From: Cardinalis cardinalis
Taxonomy: Eukaryota > Chordata > Aves > Passeriformes > Cardinalidae
DNA length: 64,000 bases
Direction: 5' to 3'
Assembly: GCA_014549065.1 (NCBI GenBank)
Contig: JACDOX010000015.1
Coordinates: 496,001 to 560,000 of the forward strand
Part shown: one piece after another, positions 36,233 through 46,419 of the stretch
Layout of the letters: every line of letters begins with the position of its first letter
Numbering within the stretch: position 1 is the stretch's first letter
Position numbers and translations under genes: made by a program
Notes under the pieces: generated by a model
What the model saw: only the letters and a program-made list of their open reading frames with translations
What the model was told of the DNA's origin: nothing
The model's database searches: none

Positions 36233-37849
36233 TTCTGCTCCAGATTTCAAAGCACTTCCTGAACTGTCCACATTACACCATGATCGAGTATCCTCATTTG
36301 AGAGAGAGCAAAAAAGGCAAGATGGGAGGAAGCCTGGATCAAATAAACCAAGTGCAGACCATATGGGGAATGGGTAGAGTCCACCAGCTTGGGACATAAC
36401 CCTCAAAGGGAGAAAGGGCAAGTGGGCAAGACTAATACTATTCTCAACATCAGCATAGCAAAGGCTGTTTCACACAGCTCTTTGAGGAAAGATAACACAC
36501 TTTTCTGGTAAAAAAAAAAAGCCTTTGCCAATAGCATTGTAAAATTATACCCTTAAAAAGGGGCTCAGGGGCTACAAGCTCATGGCCCAGCCCTCTCATC
36601 TGCTCCATTCCTTCAATGGAACAGGCACAAAGCACCAGACAACCTGATCCTACAGCCACAGTCTCTAATCAGCCTGGGTGACAGCTGAGGGCACATGGCC
36701 TCCTCGCCAGCCCTCTAAGAACGGGAGCACGGCTGCTGCAGGAGCACACACCAGTCCTCTGCCTCCTGGAAACTGCACTGAAACAGGAGCAGGCCCTTGG
36801 ATTCCCAGCCCCAGCACTGCANCAGGGGAACTACTGCTTTCTGGGCAGAACCCATGAGTGACCCACAGTGAAAGGCTTCACATCTGTTACTGNGCCTCCA
36901 AGACCACCANATCTTTCCTTGCCTTCCCCAGGAGACATCTCTCAATCATTTTGTCTTCAAGATGCTCAGCCTATATTCTCAAACTGCTGCAATGGCAGCT
37001 TTCCATACAACTAGGAAACAAACCATTCCACTTGGAAAGCCAAAATGCTTTCTGTTTCTAAAGACACTGACTTTTCCACCCAGACTGGCTGCTTCTGAGG
37101 TGCTGGTCTGGGAGATCACCAGAGTCACCAACAGGAAATGGAGATTTCCTCACCTGTCAGAAATGGTACCCTGNCTTAGCAAAAACAAAGGATTTTTAAA
37201 ACACATTTAACTTCTCACAATTCGGGCTGGATTGTTTAGGGTCTTTTTTTCTTGTTTTGGTACAATTAAGTTGGTCCCATTTCCAGTCAGGCTGGCTACA
37301 GTTGTTGCACTGGGCCCCAGGACCGTGAATGGCTTACAGTTGCTGCAGTAATGAGATGGGCTCATGAAGAAGGGTGATCATACTAATACATATGCCTAAT
37401 TTCTACATTTTTCCTGTATTTTAATCTCATTTTCCCCACATTTTACCTCATTTCTTCCTTCTTGCACGAAGCTACTACATCCCNAGTGAGATCTCCTGTT
37501 CAGCCACAAAACAAACTGAAGCTGCAATGTTTCTCTCAGACCTNCCTCATCACAACCCAGCCCTGCTCTTGGCAGACACAGCAGATCAGCAGGAACCCAT
37601 CTGCTGCCTCCCCTGCTTCCCTACACCCACAGGTGGTTCAGCACTGCACCACTGCCTGACCTGGGGTCTAATATTTGGGGCGCAGCAACTGCAGCTACAA
37701 TGCCGGTGCATTTAATCAGGACACCGTGACTTCCCAGCACCTCTTTGAATTTCCTGAGTAACATGTCTGCAGCCTGCCCTGGGATGCCAGNGGCAGCAGG
37801 CACAGTGCCCAGCTGGGGGTCCCCAGGGTGAGTGGGGCTGACAAGGCCA

Positions 37850-37945
37850 TGTCACCCCAGGAGAGCTCGGCGCAGAGCTCGGCACAGCGCAGCTGCAGCA
37901 GCGCCACAGCACAGCAGCGCCATTAGTGACGCTGCTGTGACCACC
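37850..37945. other. Small GC-rich, CpG-bearing patch
   Basis: About 95 bp with direct repeats of GAGCTCGGC (at about 37863 and 37876) and CAGCAGCGCCA (at about 37896 and 37913), and several CpG dinucleotides in otherwise CpG-poor surroundings. It could be a minisatellite-like local expansion or a small regulatory patch. No open frame of interest covers it. Confidence 0.45.
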
Positions 37946-38626
37946 CCCAGGACATTAAGGTNTGCTGCACCATTACAGGAGACTACTTTGCAGTAACAGA
38001 AGTGAGGAGGGGAAAAATTAGACATACCAGTGAAGATGTAGCTTATTTATGGTTCAGCTTTTCAAAGTTTACTAACTAGTACAGATTATTTTCGGCTCAC
38101 GTCTTTAGAGAAGTCAGTGTCATTCCCTTTCTATTCTTAACCCTAAGTAATATTTTATGGTTCTGCTATTTCTCCTTTCAGACAGAAAGACATTTGTCCA
38201 ATCTTGGCTTTGTGAGATGTTGTCTTATAGCCATCTTCATCCTTGTCTGGTGATGGTTCTGTACCTCCAGGTCCTCTCCCCCAGCTCCTGCTGTGCCACA
38301 GTCTTGGTCCGTTCTGAATACCCTCCACACCCTGGGCATGATCTTATTCACTCTGGCACCAGTTCCTACTGTGCCAATGTGAAATGCCCTTTCTGTCACT
38401 GACTCTCCTCTCTAGCCAAGTCCATCTCTCAGCCTGTCTTGCTGGCATCTCTTGCTGGGCCTCTCATCATCAAATCAAACCAAATATAGCTGTAATGGAC
38501 CTTGTGAACTTCCTTTGCTTGCCCAGCTTCTCTATCCCTTNTGAACAAACTTCCACCCTCCCTGTTGCCCAGGCCTATAACCTCTTCCAGTTCCACCATT
38601 CTTCACAGCCTCACTCTTCTTGTAAT

Positions 38627-38725
38627 ACCACCTGACACACCATCAGGTGGTGTCAGTGTAATTACACTAACTCAAATGGCATTATACCAATTTACATGAG
38701 ATGAGNTTCTGTCCTGGTGCCTCTA
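38627..38725. repeat. Ancient motif copy with hairpin and palindrome
   Basis: A 9-bp inverted repeat (ACCACCTGA at 38627-38635, TCAGGTGGT at 38643-38651, 7-nt loop) is followed by the perfect 14-bp palindrome AGTGTAATTACACT at 38655-38668. Beyond that, 'TATACCAATTTACATGAGAT' followed by GTTCTGTCC matches the downstream part of the same dispersed ancient family seen at 33554. The inverted structure suggests an old nonautonomous DNA transposon, which is an inference. Confidence 0.5.
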
Positions 38726-39565
38726 AAAGCAAATATATTCTATTTGACAAGTAAAAACCTTCAGCCAGTTCTCTCAACATCTCCCATATTTATTACTGTG
38801 ATCTCTTGCCCTCTGGACTCCCAACAGCCACATTCTTTTCAAAACATGACTCCTTCTGAAATTCTTACACATCTCTTAGCTCTCCACTGCTCCCAACCCA
38901 GAATGTTTCCTTCCACTCTCCAGCCCTGTGCATCTACCCACTGACCACTCCTAGGCCAGTGCTTGGGTTCTTAAGCCTTCTGAATGTACCTGAAATAATC
39001 TGGTATGCTAACAATATTTAACTAACAGTAACAAATCATTCACTAAGTCACAGATTTATGTTAGAATAAAATAGAAGAAAAAAAGAATTTTAAAAAAGAA
39101 GGAGAGCCACCATGAAAGCTGAACACCAATTTCAAATTCCGGTACAATTAAAAAGCACATGTTTAACACAAGGTGGGCACAACGGCAAATGTATGTACTG
39201 AATCACCAAGATTACATGAAGAATTACTTGTTATTTGTGCCCCCTAACACCAAGCATTGTGCTATCCCCGGTGAGCTGAAAGTTTCACAACCATTTTAAC
39301 ACCAGTATTAATCTCTGCTTAAGCCAAACATGCCACAGTATAAAATGATGCAATGGATACCACAATAACACCCTGCATCTTCACACTCTCTGGACCACAC
39401 AGTGAAGTTTTGTAATGGCTGGAGACTTGGCACTTAGTGGATCTGACCTAGCCACTGTAGCTATCTTTGTATAAATGTTTCCAGTTTATAAAAAAAAATC
39501 AAAAAAGAGAAATAAAATCACCAAAAAACACCTAACATGTTTTTTTTCAGATTAGTATATCTATT

Positions 39566-39580
39566 AAAAAAAAAAAAAAA
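39566..39580. repeat. Poly-A run (15 nt)
   Basis: Homopolymer preceded by CTATT and followed by GCAG. No transposon body is recognised next to it. Confidence 0.85.
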
Positions 39581-42355
39581 GCAGTTTTCAAAAAAGTAGA
39601 ATAGCATCTGCATTTAGGGTTTTCCACACCTGGAGGGCTGCAAGAACGTGGAGGCAAGATCAGGTCTTTAATGAGAGTACTAAGGACTTCACCATATGCA
39701 CCATGCCAAAATGATAAAATGTTAATGAAGTGAAAGTATATTAGTGAATTATTAAAATTTCACTCCTCTCTGCAAAGCACAGAGTAAGAAAAACACAGTG
39801 AAGATAATGATAGAAATAGGATCAAAACATTTGGATCCTTTCACCACCTCCAACATAAAAGCTTTACAAAATCTGGTGTTAAAATTAACATATTAATTGA
39901 GTAGCTTCTACAAATGATCTACTGTAAAACCCAGTTCAAAACAAGTTGGAGTTGAGGATAAAATGAGACATAAATCAGTTAAATCTAGATGGGTCAGACC
40001 TACAGCTTCCTCCCATCTCTAATAACCTCTCATAACCCCTCTAATGCCTCTGCTCCTCTCCACAGCAAGCCCAGCCAGCAATTAAATTGTCCACAGGAAG
40101 ATCTCACTGAGGGAAGTAACAGGGAGCAGGGCTCTCTGTGGATGGGTTGGGCAGTTCATGTCTGCGTGCTGTGCNAGAAGTTGTGTCCAGGGAAAAGTTC
40201 AGCCTCACTATGAAGCCCAAGAGCTAAACCAGAAAGCAGCTCTGTAGCAGGGTCCTGCAGAGGTGCCAGGCGGTGGAGAGGGGAGGTTTGATGAGCCTGG
40301 GACCAGAGGCAGGGCCACAGGAGACACAAGGCCACTGCTTTCAGTGGGGCAGGCAAAGGTCTGGCAGAGAACTACACTGAAAAGAACAAGGGCTTTGCCA
40401 CACAGTATTAAGAAGCAATTTCCAACAAAGCTGCCATTCTGTAAAATGCGTTCCAGGGTCTAGCTTGGATTGCCTTGTACATAAAGTCCCGTCTGTTAGG
40501 ACATCTGCAGAGCTCTCCTTGCAACAAAAGTAAATGTGCCCAGACATGGTGAGCGGGCTCTATCAGCAAGCTGGCGGCAGGTAAGCAGCTTGCCATTANG
40601 ATCCCATCAGGGAATCTCACACTTTGCCTGAGCAAACAGTTCAGTGCAGGGTCCCACCACAACTCAGAACATGGGAGGCAGGCAAAGGAAGAAACTGGTG
40701 TAGGCCAAATGCATCCCACTCCTGGAAGACCTGTCTTTATTTGGCTTTAATCTATTTTCAGTAAGATGTAAAACATTCAGTGTTGGAAATGTCATCATCT
40801 AGTAAAGATATAAATTCCTGCTAATGTTGTGAAAAAAATCCCAGCATCAAACATTTAGACAGATCTTTCCATTCAGTGGCACCTAGCAAGCCTGATCAGA
40901 GGTCACAGCCTTGCCATCTGTCTGTCCTGCAGTCAGTGTGGACACAGAGAAAACCATCTCCAGCAGAGACTCTTAGACTACAGACAAAAGAAACAAAAGA
41001 GCAACAAAATACTACCCAACATAAGTAGAAGCTTTGCCTCCAGTAGACTTAGCCTGTCCAATTTTCNCAGACATTATGGAACAGATGCACTTTATGAAGA
41101 ATTTTCTAAGAGCATAATGTACCCCCTATTCACCCCCCTAAGAGTAGTGGGTAGAAACTAATCCCCAGCCAGCAAGCAGCCACCAGAGCCTGGGCTAATG
41201 TGAAGGTGGCCCTACAAAGCCCACCTGGAAGTTGCGTGTCCAGCTGTGGTGAGTTTCAGCCACTCCTCAGGCCCCCTTCACCTGCCACCTCCAGAGCAGG
41301 GCTACCCCCCTGCTCTGCACCCATCCTCAAGGGGAACAAACAGGACACAGGGAGCCTCACTCTTCCTGGGCTACGCTGACACCCAAGGTACAAACCCTTG
41401 GCTAGACAACCAGCTTCAGTTCAGAACAGCTACAAGTCCCAAGGATGTCAAAGGCATCTAAAGTGAGTTTAGNGAGGGCTTGAGTTGCTCTCATGCTTGG
41501 CAACTCAACCTGAGGCATTTTAAACAGAGCAGAATTTCCAAAACTCTGGGACAGAATCACTTCCCAAAAACTGCCCTGCCATGCAGATCTTCAGGCTGGT
41601 TTCCCAGAATCAGCTGATCACTTCTGAAAATACACAGCTGTAATTTTATACTTAACTGAAACACTGCTTTGTTGGAGTATTTTTTTTTTCATTATTTTGT
41701 TACAATTTTACTTTGGCTTGGTCATGACAGGAGGTAACAAGGCAAACGCAGTTTCATTACAAATATGTCAAAATTGTGGCCAAAGTCACACTGCATTGTG
41801 TTACATCTAAAGTCATGAACTGGCAAATTCCAGCATCAACCACAACAGTCCTATTCCACTCCAGTTTANACTTCCAGACAGCCCTGGCAGCTTCTCCTGC
41901 CAGAAACAGCTCTTAACACCAAGACATCTCCTACAACAAAAACCCACCACTTGCATCTATTCNGCACGCCAGGCAGATTCTCACAAATTTATATAACTTT
42001 TCCATGTTTCCCCCTCAAAACCCTCTGCAAAGCTTAACACCATAAAAACCCTGTTGTGAGCTGACATCAGAGAAATGTTTATTTTCCTGAGCCTCCCTGC
42101 TTATGAGAACACACAGACCTAAACTGCAGCCCTCACCTTTGCTCGGGACCTTCATCCAAAGCTGTGTCTAACCTTACAAGCCTCCACCTGGCATCCCAGC
42201 CATGCTGGGCAGAGACCAGAAAATGACTGGCATTTTCTGGAACCACTGCTTATANTCTCACCCCCAGCCCCACATCCCAAACACACACACACCACACTGG
42301 TACATTAGCATGAGTACACTTGGGAAACGCAAACATATTTTCTAAGTTTTAATCC

Positions 42356-42371
42356 ATTAGCAATTGCTAAT
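42356..42371. promoter_or_regulatory. 16-bp homeodomain-type palindrome (candidate site)
   Basis: ATTAGCAATTGCTAAT is a perfect 16-bp palindrome containing two inverted ATTA/TAAT homeodomain cores around CAATTG. It is followed within 20 bp by AATTAATTTG, adding further cores. The surroundings (42300-42380) are AT-rich and free of open frames. This suits a homeodomain dimer site in an enhancer, but no functional evidence exists in the sequence. Confidence 0.35.
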
Positions 42372-42389
42372 TAAGGGGCAATTAATTTG

Positions 42390-42480
42390 ACTCCCAGCTC
42401 TGCTCCTAATTTGCCTTGCAACTTTGTGCAGTCCATGCAAAATGCTAAGTTTCAGCTTCCTATGCTCCCACAACTTCTGT
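42390..42480 (+). repeat. Probable MIR-like SINE remnant
   Basis: The plus strand reads 'CCCAGCTCTGCTCCTAATTT', then 'GCAACTTTGTGCAGTCC', then 'AGTTTCAGCTTCCTATGCTCC'. This follows the order of the MIR core and conserved 3' segment: an 'agctctgccacttact' block, a 'gaccttgggcaagtca' block and a 'cagtttcctcatctg' block. Divergence is high, so the call is moderate. MIR elements are very old, and in a bird such copies are usually this degraded. Confidence 0.42.
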
Positions 42481-42914
42481 GGATATTAGAACATTAATTT
42501 CTGTAAAGTGATTTATGATCCATGATGAAAGGCAGTTCAGAACTGTAAGAACTGCTCCTATTAGTAAAATAACTGGTGCATTTTTTGATCTTTCATTTTA
42601 ATGGGGGAAGAAAAAGAAAAGCCCAGCTGAGTATCAGCAATGAGGCTCAAAAGGTAAAAATTGCAAATTGGACACATCTGAAAACATAGCCCAGAGAGGC
42701 TGGTGGGGCAGTTTCTCAAAACAGCAAAAAAAATGACAGGACAACACAAGCATTTAACTTCTTGCATTTCCCTTGGGAATGCCTGACATAATAAAACTTT
42801 CACAAGCTAAAATCATTAGAGATAAATAAAGTAGCACAGACANGGAGGGTGATGAAGGGTCAACCTAGGAGATACCTAATCCAGCTCATTTCCTTCAATG
42901 TGTAAAAACAAGTA

Positions 42915-42975
42915 ACCGACACGTTTCCGGCCCGCGAACCTTCCTGCCGATAAGGGTGCTCCCAACAACAGGAAA
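42915..42975. other. Isolated CpG cluster
   Basis: About seven CpG dinucleotides lie within roughly 60-70 bp (ACCGACACG, TTCCGGCCCGCGAACC, GCCGAT, then TTCGCC). The flanks are AT-rich and CpG-poor. It could be a small unmethylated regulatory element, or recently acquired sequence not yet decayed by deamination. There is no exon evidence. Confidence 0.45.
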
Positions 42976-44420
42976 TTCGCCTCTAGAAGCAACAGCACAC
43001 TTTTGCTAGCAAGCCAAACTTTCTCCATGTGAACTCCACAGCAATTAAAAGCAGCATTTGTCTCACCAGAAGTGAGCTGGATAAAACAACTGCCTGACTC
43101 CCTAAGCCTCTGCNCACCACCTCTTGCACCCTGGTGCCAGCCCAGCTGCTGACAGGGACTCCTCAATCAGAAGTACGCATTGCTCCCTCTGGCTCTACCG
43201 TACCTTCAGCCTGTTCTGTCTGCAACCAAGTTTTAAAGTCAGGCCTTGCTTGGGTTTTTCGGACAGCAAGATCCAAGGGTGTGAATAAAGAGGTTACTGA
43301 TCATCTTCACCTCAGTACCCTGCAAGATCTACCTCCTAATCTGCAAGACTTGATCATCAGTCTCTGGTTCTCTTAAGAAATAATAATACAAAAAGNGCAA
43401 TATGCAAGCAAACCAGTCATTTAATGTTTCAAAATAATGATGATTTATACAGTGGGTGAAGCACTAAAGTGCTATTTCTCAGCTTGGTCACTACAAAATG
43501 AAGATTAAAGAGAGGAACAAAAGGAAATGTTTTGGAGAAAATGCAGTGAATNCTCAAAGGCATCTCTCTCTATCACAAACATCTGAAATCAACGGGTGCT
43601 GCCCAAGAAAATAAGCAAAAACATTAACACCTTTCTTGTGAGTTTGCTGTGAAATAGCTCTCTCCTGCTTCAAAAGCAAAATAGCCTCTCCTTTCACACA
43701 CAATAAACTTTCAATAGTCCAGCAAAGTAAAACTTCAATTTACGACAATAATAGTCTGATTTTCTCATGCTGCATTCAGCAGCAATGAAGTATATTTTAT
43801 TCTCATTTCTCTGCTTTTCTCCTCATAGCATGCTATAACAGAATTGTGTTTTCTTTTNTTCTTAAAAGCATTGCAAAGGGCTTCCCAAAGTCATTCACCA
43901 TCTTTTTTCTTTAATAGGTGATGCAGATCTGTGAAACAGACTTAATATGCAAGTCCAAATCATTACATCTTAATATAGCTTCATAATACAAAGGAACAGA
44001 GGGAAATCAATCCCAACTTTATTTCCCAGGTCCATAGATGCCCATGGAAAGAAACATGGCCTGATCAACCAATTATAAAAAACTCAACCATTGTTACTTT
44101 TGCCTTTTAAGCCCCATGATCCTTCTGCTTTGAGCCTTTTCTCAGCAGCAGGCCAGGCTGGGGCAGGACACCAGTGGGCATGGGACAGGTGGCTGCATCT
44201 CCTCAACTCCTCCTTGGATGGAAAGTGTGGGACAAGGTCCAGGGANGAGAAAGGGAGGCGGCAGTGCAGGGTTTTATTGTAAAATGACCTTGATTTGACA
44301 GGCATGTTCTCAGGTTTCAACAGATGCTGTGGGAAAGGCAACAGCAGCCAAGGCGGTCTGCAGGCATTTCTGATGATATGCAGACTTTTTTCTTCTGCCT
44401 ATTTTTTTTTTTAAATACAT

Positions 44421-44437
44421 GGGGGGGGCGGGGGGAG
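44421..44437 (+). promoter_or_regulatory. G-rich tract with GC box
   Basis: Eight G, then C, then six G and AG: a run that contains a GGGGCGGGG Sp1/KLF-type GC box and has enough G for a quadruplex. It directly follows a T-rich run and lies about 400 bp before the CpG island, so it may belong to the promoter region. Homopolymers of this kind are prone to assembly error. Confidence 0.4.
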
Positions 44438-44515
44438 TCTTCTCAGTTTCCATGACAACAGTGTCTCCACTTGTCTGTTATTAGATACCATCCGCTTCCT
44501 GTGTCTAAATTTTTA

Positions 44516-44526
44516 AACCAATCAGA
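44516..44526 (+). promoter_or_regulatory. CCAAT box (NF-Y consensus)
   Basis: AACCAATCAGA matches the NF-Y consensus exactly (CCAAT followed by CAG, purine-rich 5' side). It sits about 300 bp upstream of the CpG-dense region. In NF-Y promoters the box is normally 60-100 bp from a start site, so it would fit a start near 44.6 kb better than one inside the island core. Confidence 0.4.
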
Positions 44527-44584
44527 AAAGTGTTTATAGATCTTGTAGCTCCTGGGACAGTCCCTCTCCTCCAAGAGAGCTACT

Positions 44585-44923
44585 TTAATGACACGTAACG
44601 CTCCGGCAGCCAGGGCTGCAAGGCCTTATATTTTCGGCTGCAAAGTGATCACAGTTTACGCTGTTTACCGGCTGATCCATGGGCTGTGCCAGAGGAAACT
44701 GGGGGTTTGCTGCCCCATTTACTGTACTCTTAACAGACGTTACCATGTCAGATTGTTTTAGAAACCACACAAACTCATTGTCATTGTTGGCTGATTTTTG
44801 TTTCTGATTCATCCCATGAAACAGCAGGATCTGTCCCTGCGTGACACGCGATCGCCTCGGCGAGGCCGTTATCCCACCGGAGTATCGGCCCGCCCTGACG
44901 GAAATGGATTCACGGTACAACAT
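44585..44923 (-). CDS. Hypothetical small open frame in CpG shore (speculative)
   Basis: An ATG-initiated frame of 112 codons runs on the minus strand with no ambiguous base. It begins MLYRESISVRAG and ends near CSPGCRSVTCH. A longer form of 116 codons would need a TTG start. I recognise no domain, signal peptide or membrane segment. It lies at the edge of the CpG island, in sequence that looks unusually complex and undecayed, so it might be part of a first exon, an upstream open frame or simply conserved promoter DNA with a chance frame. The last is the most likely. Nothing in the sequence shows that it is translated. Confidence 0.12.
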   Translation of the reverse strand: MLYRESISVRAGRYSGGITASPRRSRVTQGQILLFHGMNQKQKSANNDNEFVWFLKQSDMVTSVKSTVNGAANPQFPLAQPMDQPVNSVNCDHFAAENIRPCSPGCRSVTCH

Positions 44924-45495
44924 CGCCTGCTGCAATTAAAGTTTCGGCAAACTGGGCTCTAAGAGCAGCCGCACTGTAACCGTGCGAGCAGATTTACACA
45001 GGCATATTTCTGATGATGTAAATAATACCTGGCCGCATCACAGTCGGCAAGTCAATAAGGAAATCCTTCTCCAGGGCGCAGGGACACCCGCACACATTGT
45101 GAAGGAATTAACACACGATAAGTCCAGTTAAGTGAAGAGCCGGCACTGAAGACCGACAAGCAACGGGGAGCTGTTGNGAGAAGGGGAAAATCCCTTTCCC
45201 GGCGGCTCTGACAGGCCAACACTACCGGAGGAGGATGCCCTTCAGGCGGGTGTGCAGGCACAGACGGAGCCCGGGAAGTACCGAGCGGCTTCTTCCCGGG
45301 CGGGGATCCAAGAGCCGGCGGCACGCAGGAACAAAAGGGAGCGGTGGGGGGGCTGCCCGCCGCCGGCTGCGCCGCTGCCCCAGCAGCGCCCGCCGAGCCG
45401 GGGCCAGAGCCTCGGGCCGCGCTGTCGGGGGCACAGCCCGCCCGGGATGCGACCCGGCAGCCGCCCCGCACGCCGCTCCGGCTCGCCCCAGGGCG

Positions 45496-45534
45496 CCTTT
45501 CCCTTCCCTTCCCTTCCCTTCTCTTCCCTTCCCC
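45496..45534. repeat. (CCCTT)n pyrimidine tract
   Basis: Seven or so CCCTT units, with one CTCTT variant, inside the CpG island just before the assembly gap. Such C/T tracts on one strand are known polymerase stalling or non-B DNA sequences, which may have contributed to the gap. Confidence 0.9.
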
Positions 45535-45558
45535 GCCGCCCGCGGCCGGCGGGGCTGC

Positions 45559-45946
45559 NNNNNNNNNNNNNNNNNNNNNNNNNNNNNNNNNNNNNNNNNN
45601 NNNNNNNNNNNNNNNNNNNNNNNNNNNNNNNNNNNNNNNNNNNNNNNNNNNNNNNNNNNNNNNNNNNNNNNNNNNNNNNNNNNNNNNNNNNNNNNNNNNN
45701 NNNNNNNNNNNNNNNNNNNNNNNNNNNNNNNNNNNNNNNNNNNNNNNNNNNNNNNNNNNNNNNNNNNNNNNNNNNNNNNNNNNNNNNNNNNNNNNNNNNN
45801 NNNNNNNNNNNNNNNNNNNNNNNNNNNNNNNNNNNNNNNNNNNNNNNNNNNNNNNNNNNNNNNNNNNNNNNNNNNNNNNNNNNNNNNNNNNNNNNNNNNN
45901 NNNNNNNNNNNNNNNNNNNNNNNNNNNNNNNNNNNNNNNNNNNNNN
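45559..45946. other. Assembly gap (388 N)
   Basis: A run of 388 undefined bases within the core of the CpG island, flanked by extremely GC-rich sequence. Long open frames that span it are artefacts. The gap probably hides the promoter core and perhaps a first exon. Its stated size may be an estimate. Confidence 0.98.
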
Positions 45947-46419
45947 CCCGCCCCGCCGAGCCGGCCCCCGGAGTCGGCGGCTGGTGCCCGCGCCGGGCTG
46001 CCCCGAAGGAAAAACTTCGGGAGCGGGAAGCTGGCGGGGGCGGCTCCCTCGGGCCGCCCTCGGGGGTGTTTTCCTGCCGCTGTGTGGGGATGCAGCAGGC
46101 TCGAGCGGAGGATGCAGGTCCCACGCGATCTGTCCCTTTTCCTTCANGGGAACCCTCTCGGGTCCCCTGTCTCCCCGGGGCTGGGCCTGCCCGACCCGTC
46201 CGCCCGTCGCGGCACAACCCCCGGCGGGTGCCCACACGGCTCGGCCGCCTGCCTTGGCCGTCGCGTTGCGACTGGGAACGGCCTTCGCGCCACCGGAGCC
46301 GGTCTTTTACACGCTGGAAAATGAGACATGCAGAACTGAAACTGTTATTTTTTTTACTGTCTTACCCGCCGGGAGCCTCAGTGAGGCCTGACACCTCCTT
46401 GCATCGTATTTACGGTTGA

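Larger units (their letters stand above)
35605..44510. other. Noncoding unique sequence with CpG-rich patches
   Basis: No exon is supportable. Distinct items are listed separately: an A run, a GC-rich patch at 37850-37945, an ancient-motif copy at 38627, a poly-A run at 39566, a homeodomain-type palindrome and old SINE at 42350-42480, a CpG cluster at 42915-42975, and a G-rich tract at 44421. The interval 38950-39980 is AT-rich and nearly devoid of open frames. From 41480 to 42550 there are also no notable frames. I see nothing else assignable. Confidence 0.5.
44835..46415. promoter_or_regulatory. CpG island, likely promoter (orientation unknown)
   Basis: CpG density rises abruptly at about 44840 (CGTGACACGCGATCGCCTCG) and stays high to about 46320, apart from the assembly gap at 45559-45946. 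GC content is very high around 45330-45560 and 45947-46300, with GC boxes (CCCGCCCCGCC at 45947) and a CCCTT pyrimidine tract. A FOX-type GTAAATA lies at 45018-45024. Such islands mark most vertebrate housekeeping and developmental promoters. No first exon or splice donor can be fixed on either strand, and the frames that read through the island are broken by the gap and have the Pro/Arg/Ala/Gly composition expected of GC-rich noncoding DNA. The island may be bidirectional. Confidence 0.75.

Noticed and set aside
42690..42720. CR1-like phrase (CCCAGAGAGGCTGGTGGGGCAG)
   Set aside because: An isolated match without other CR1 landmarks on either side.
45174..46419. Long open frames (up to about 405 codons) on both strands through the CpG island
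   Set aside because: They run through 388 undefined bases and are readable in several frames on both strands, which is an artefact of N and of GC-rich, stop-poor sequence.
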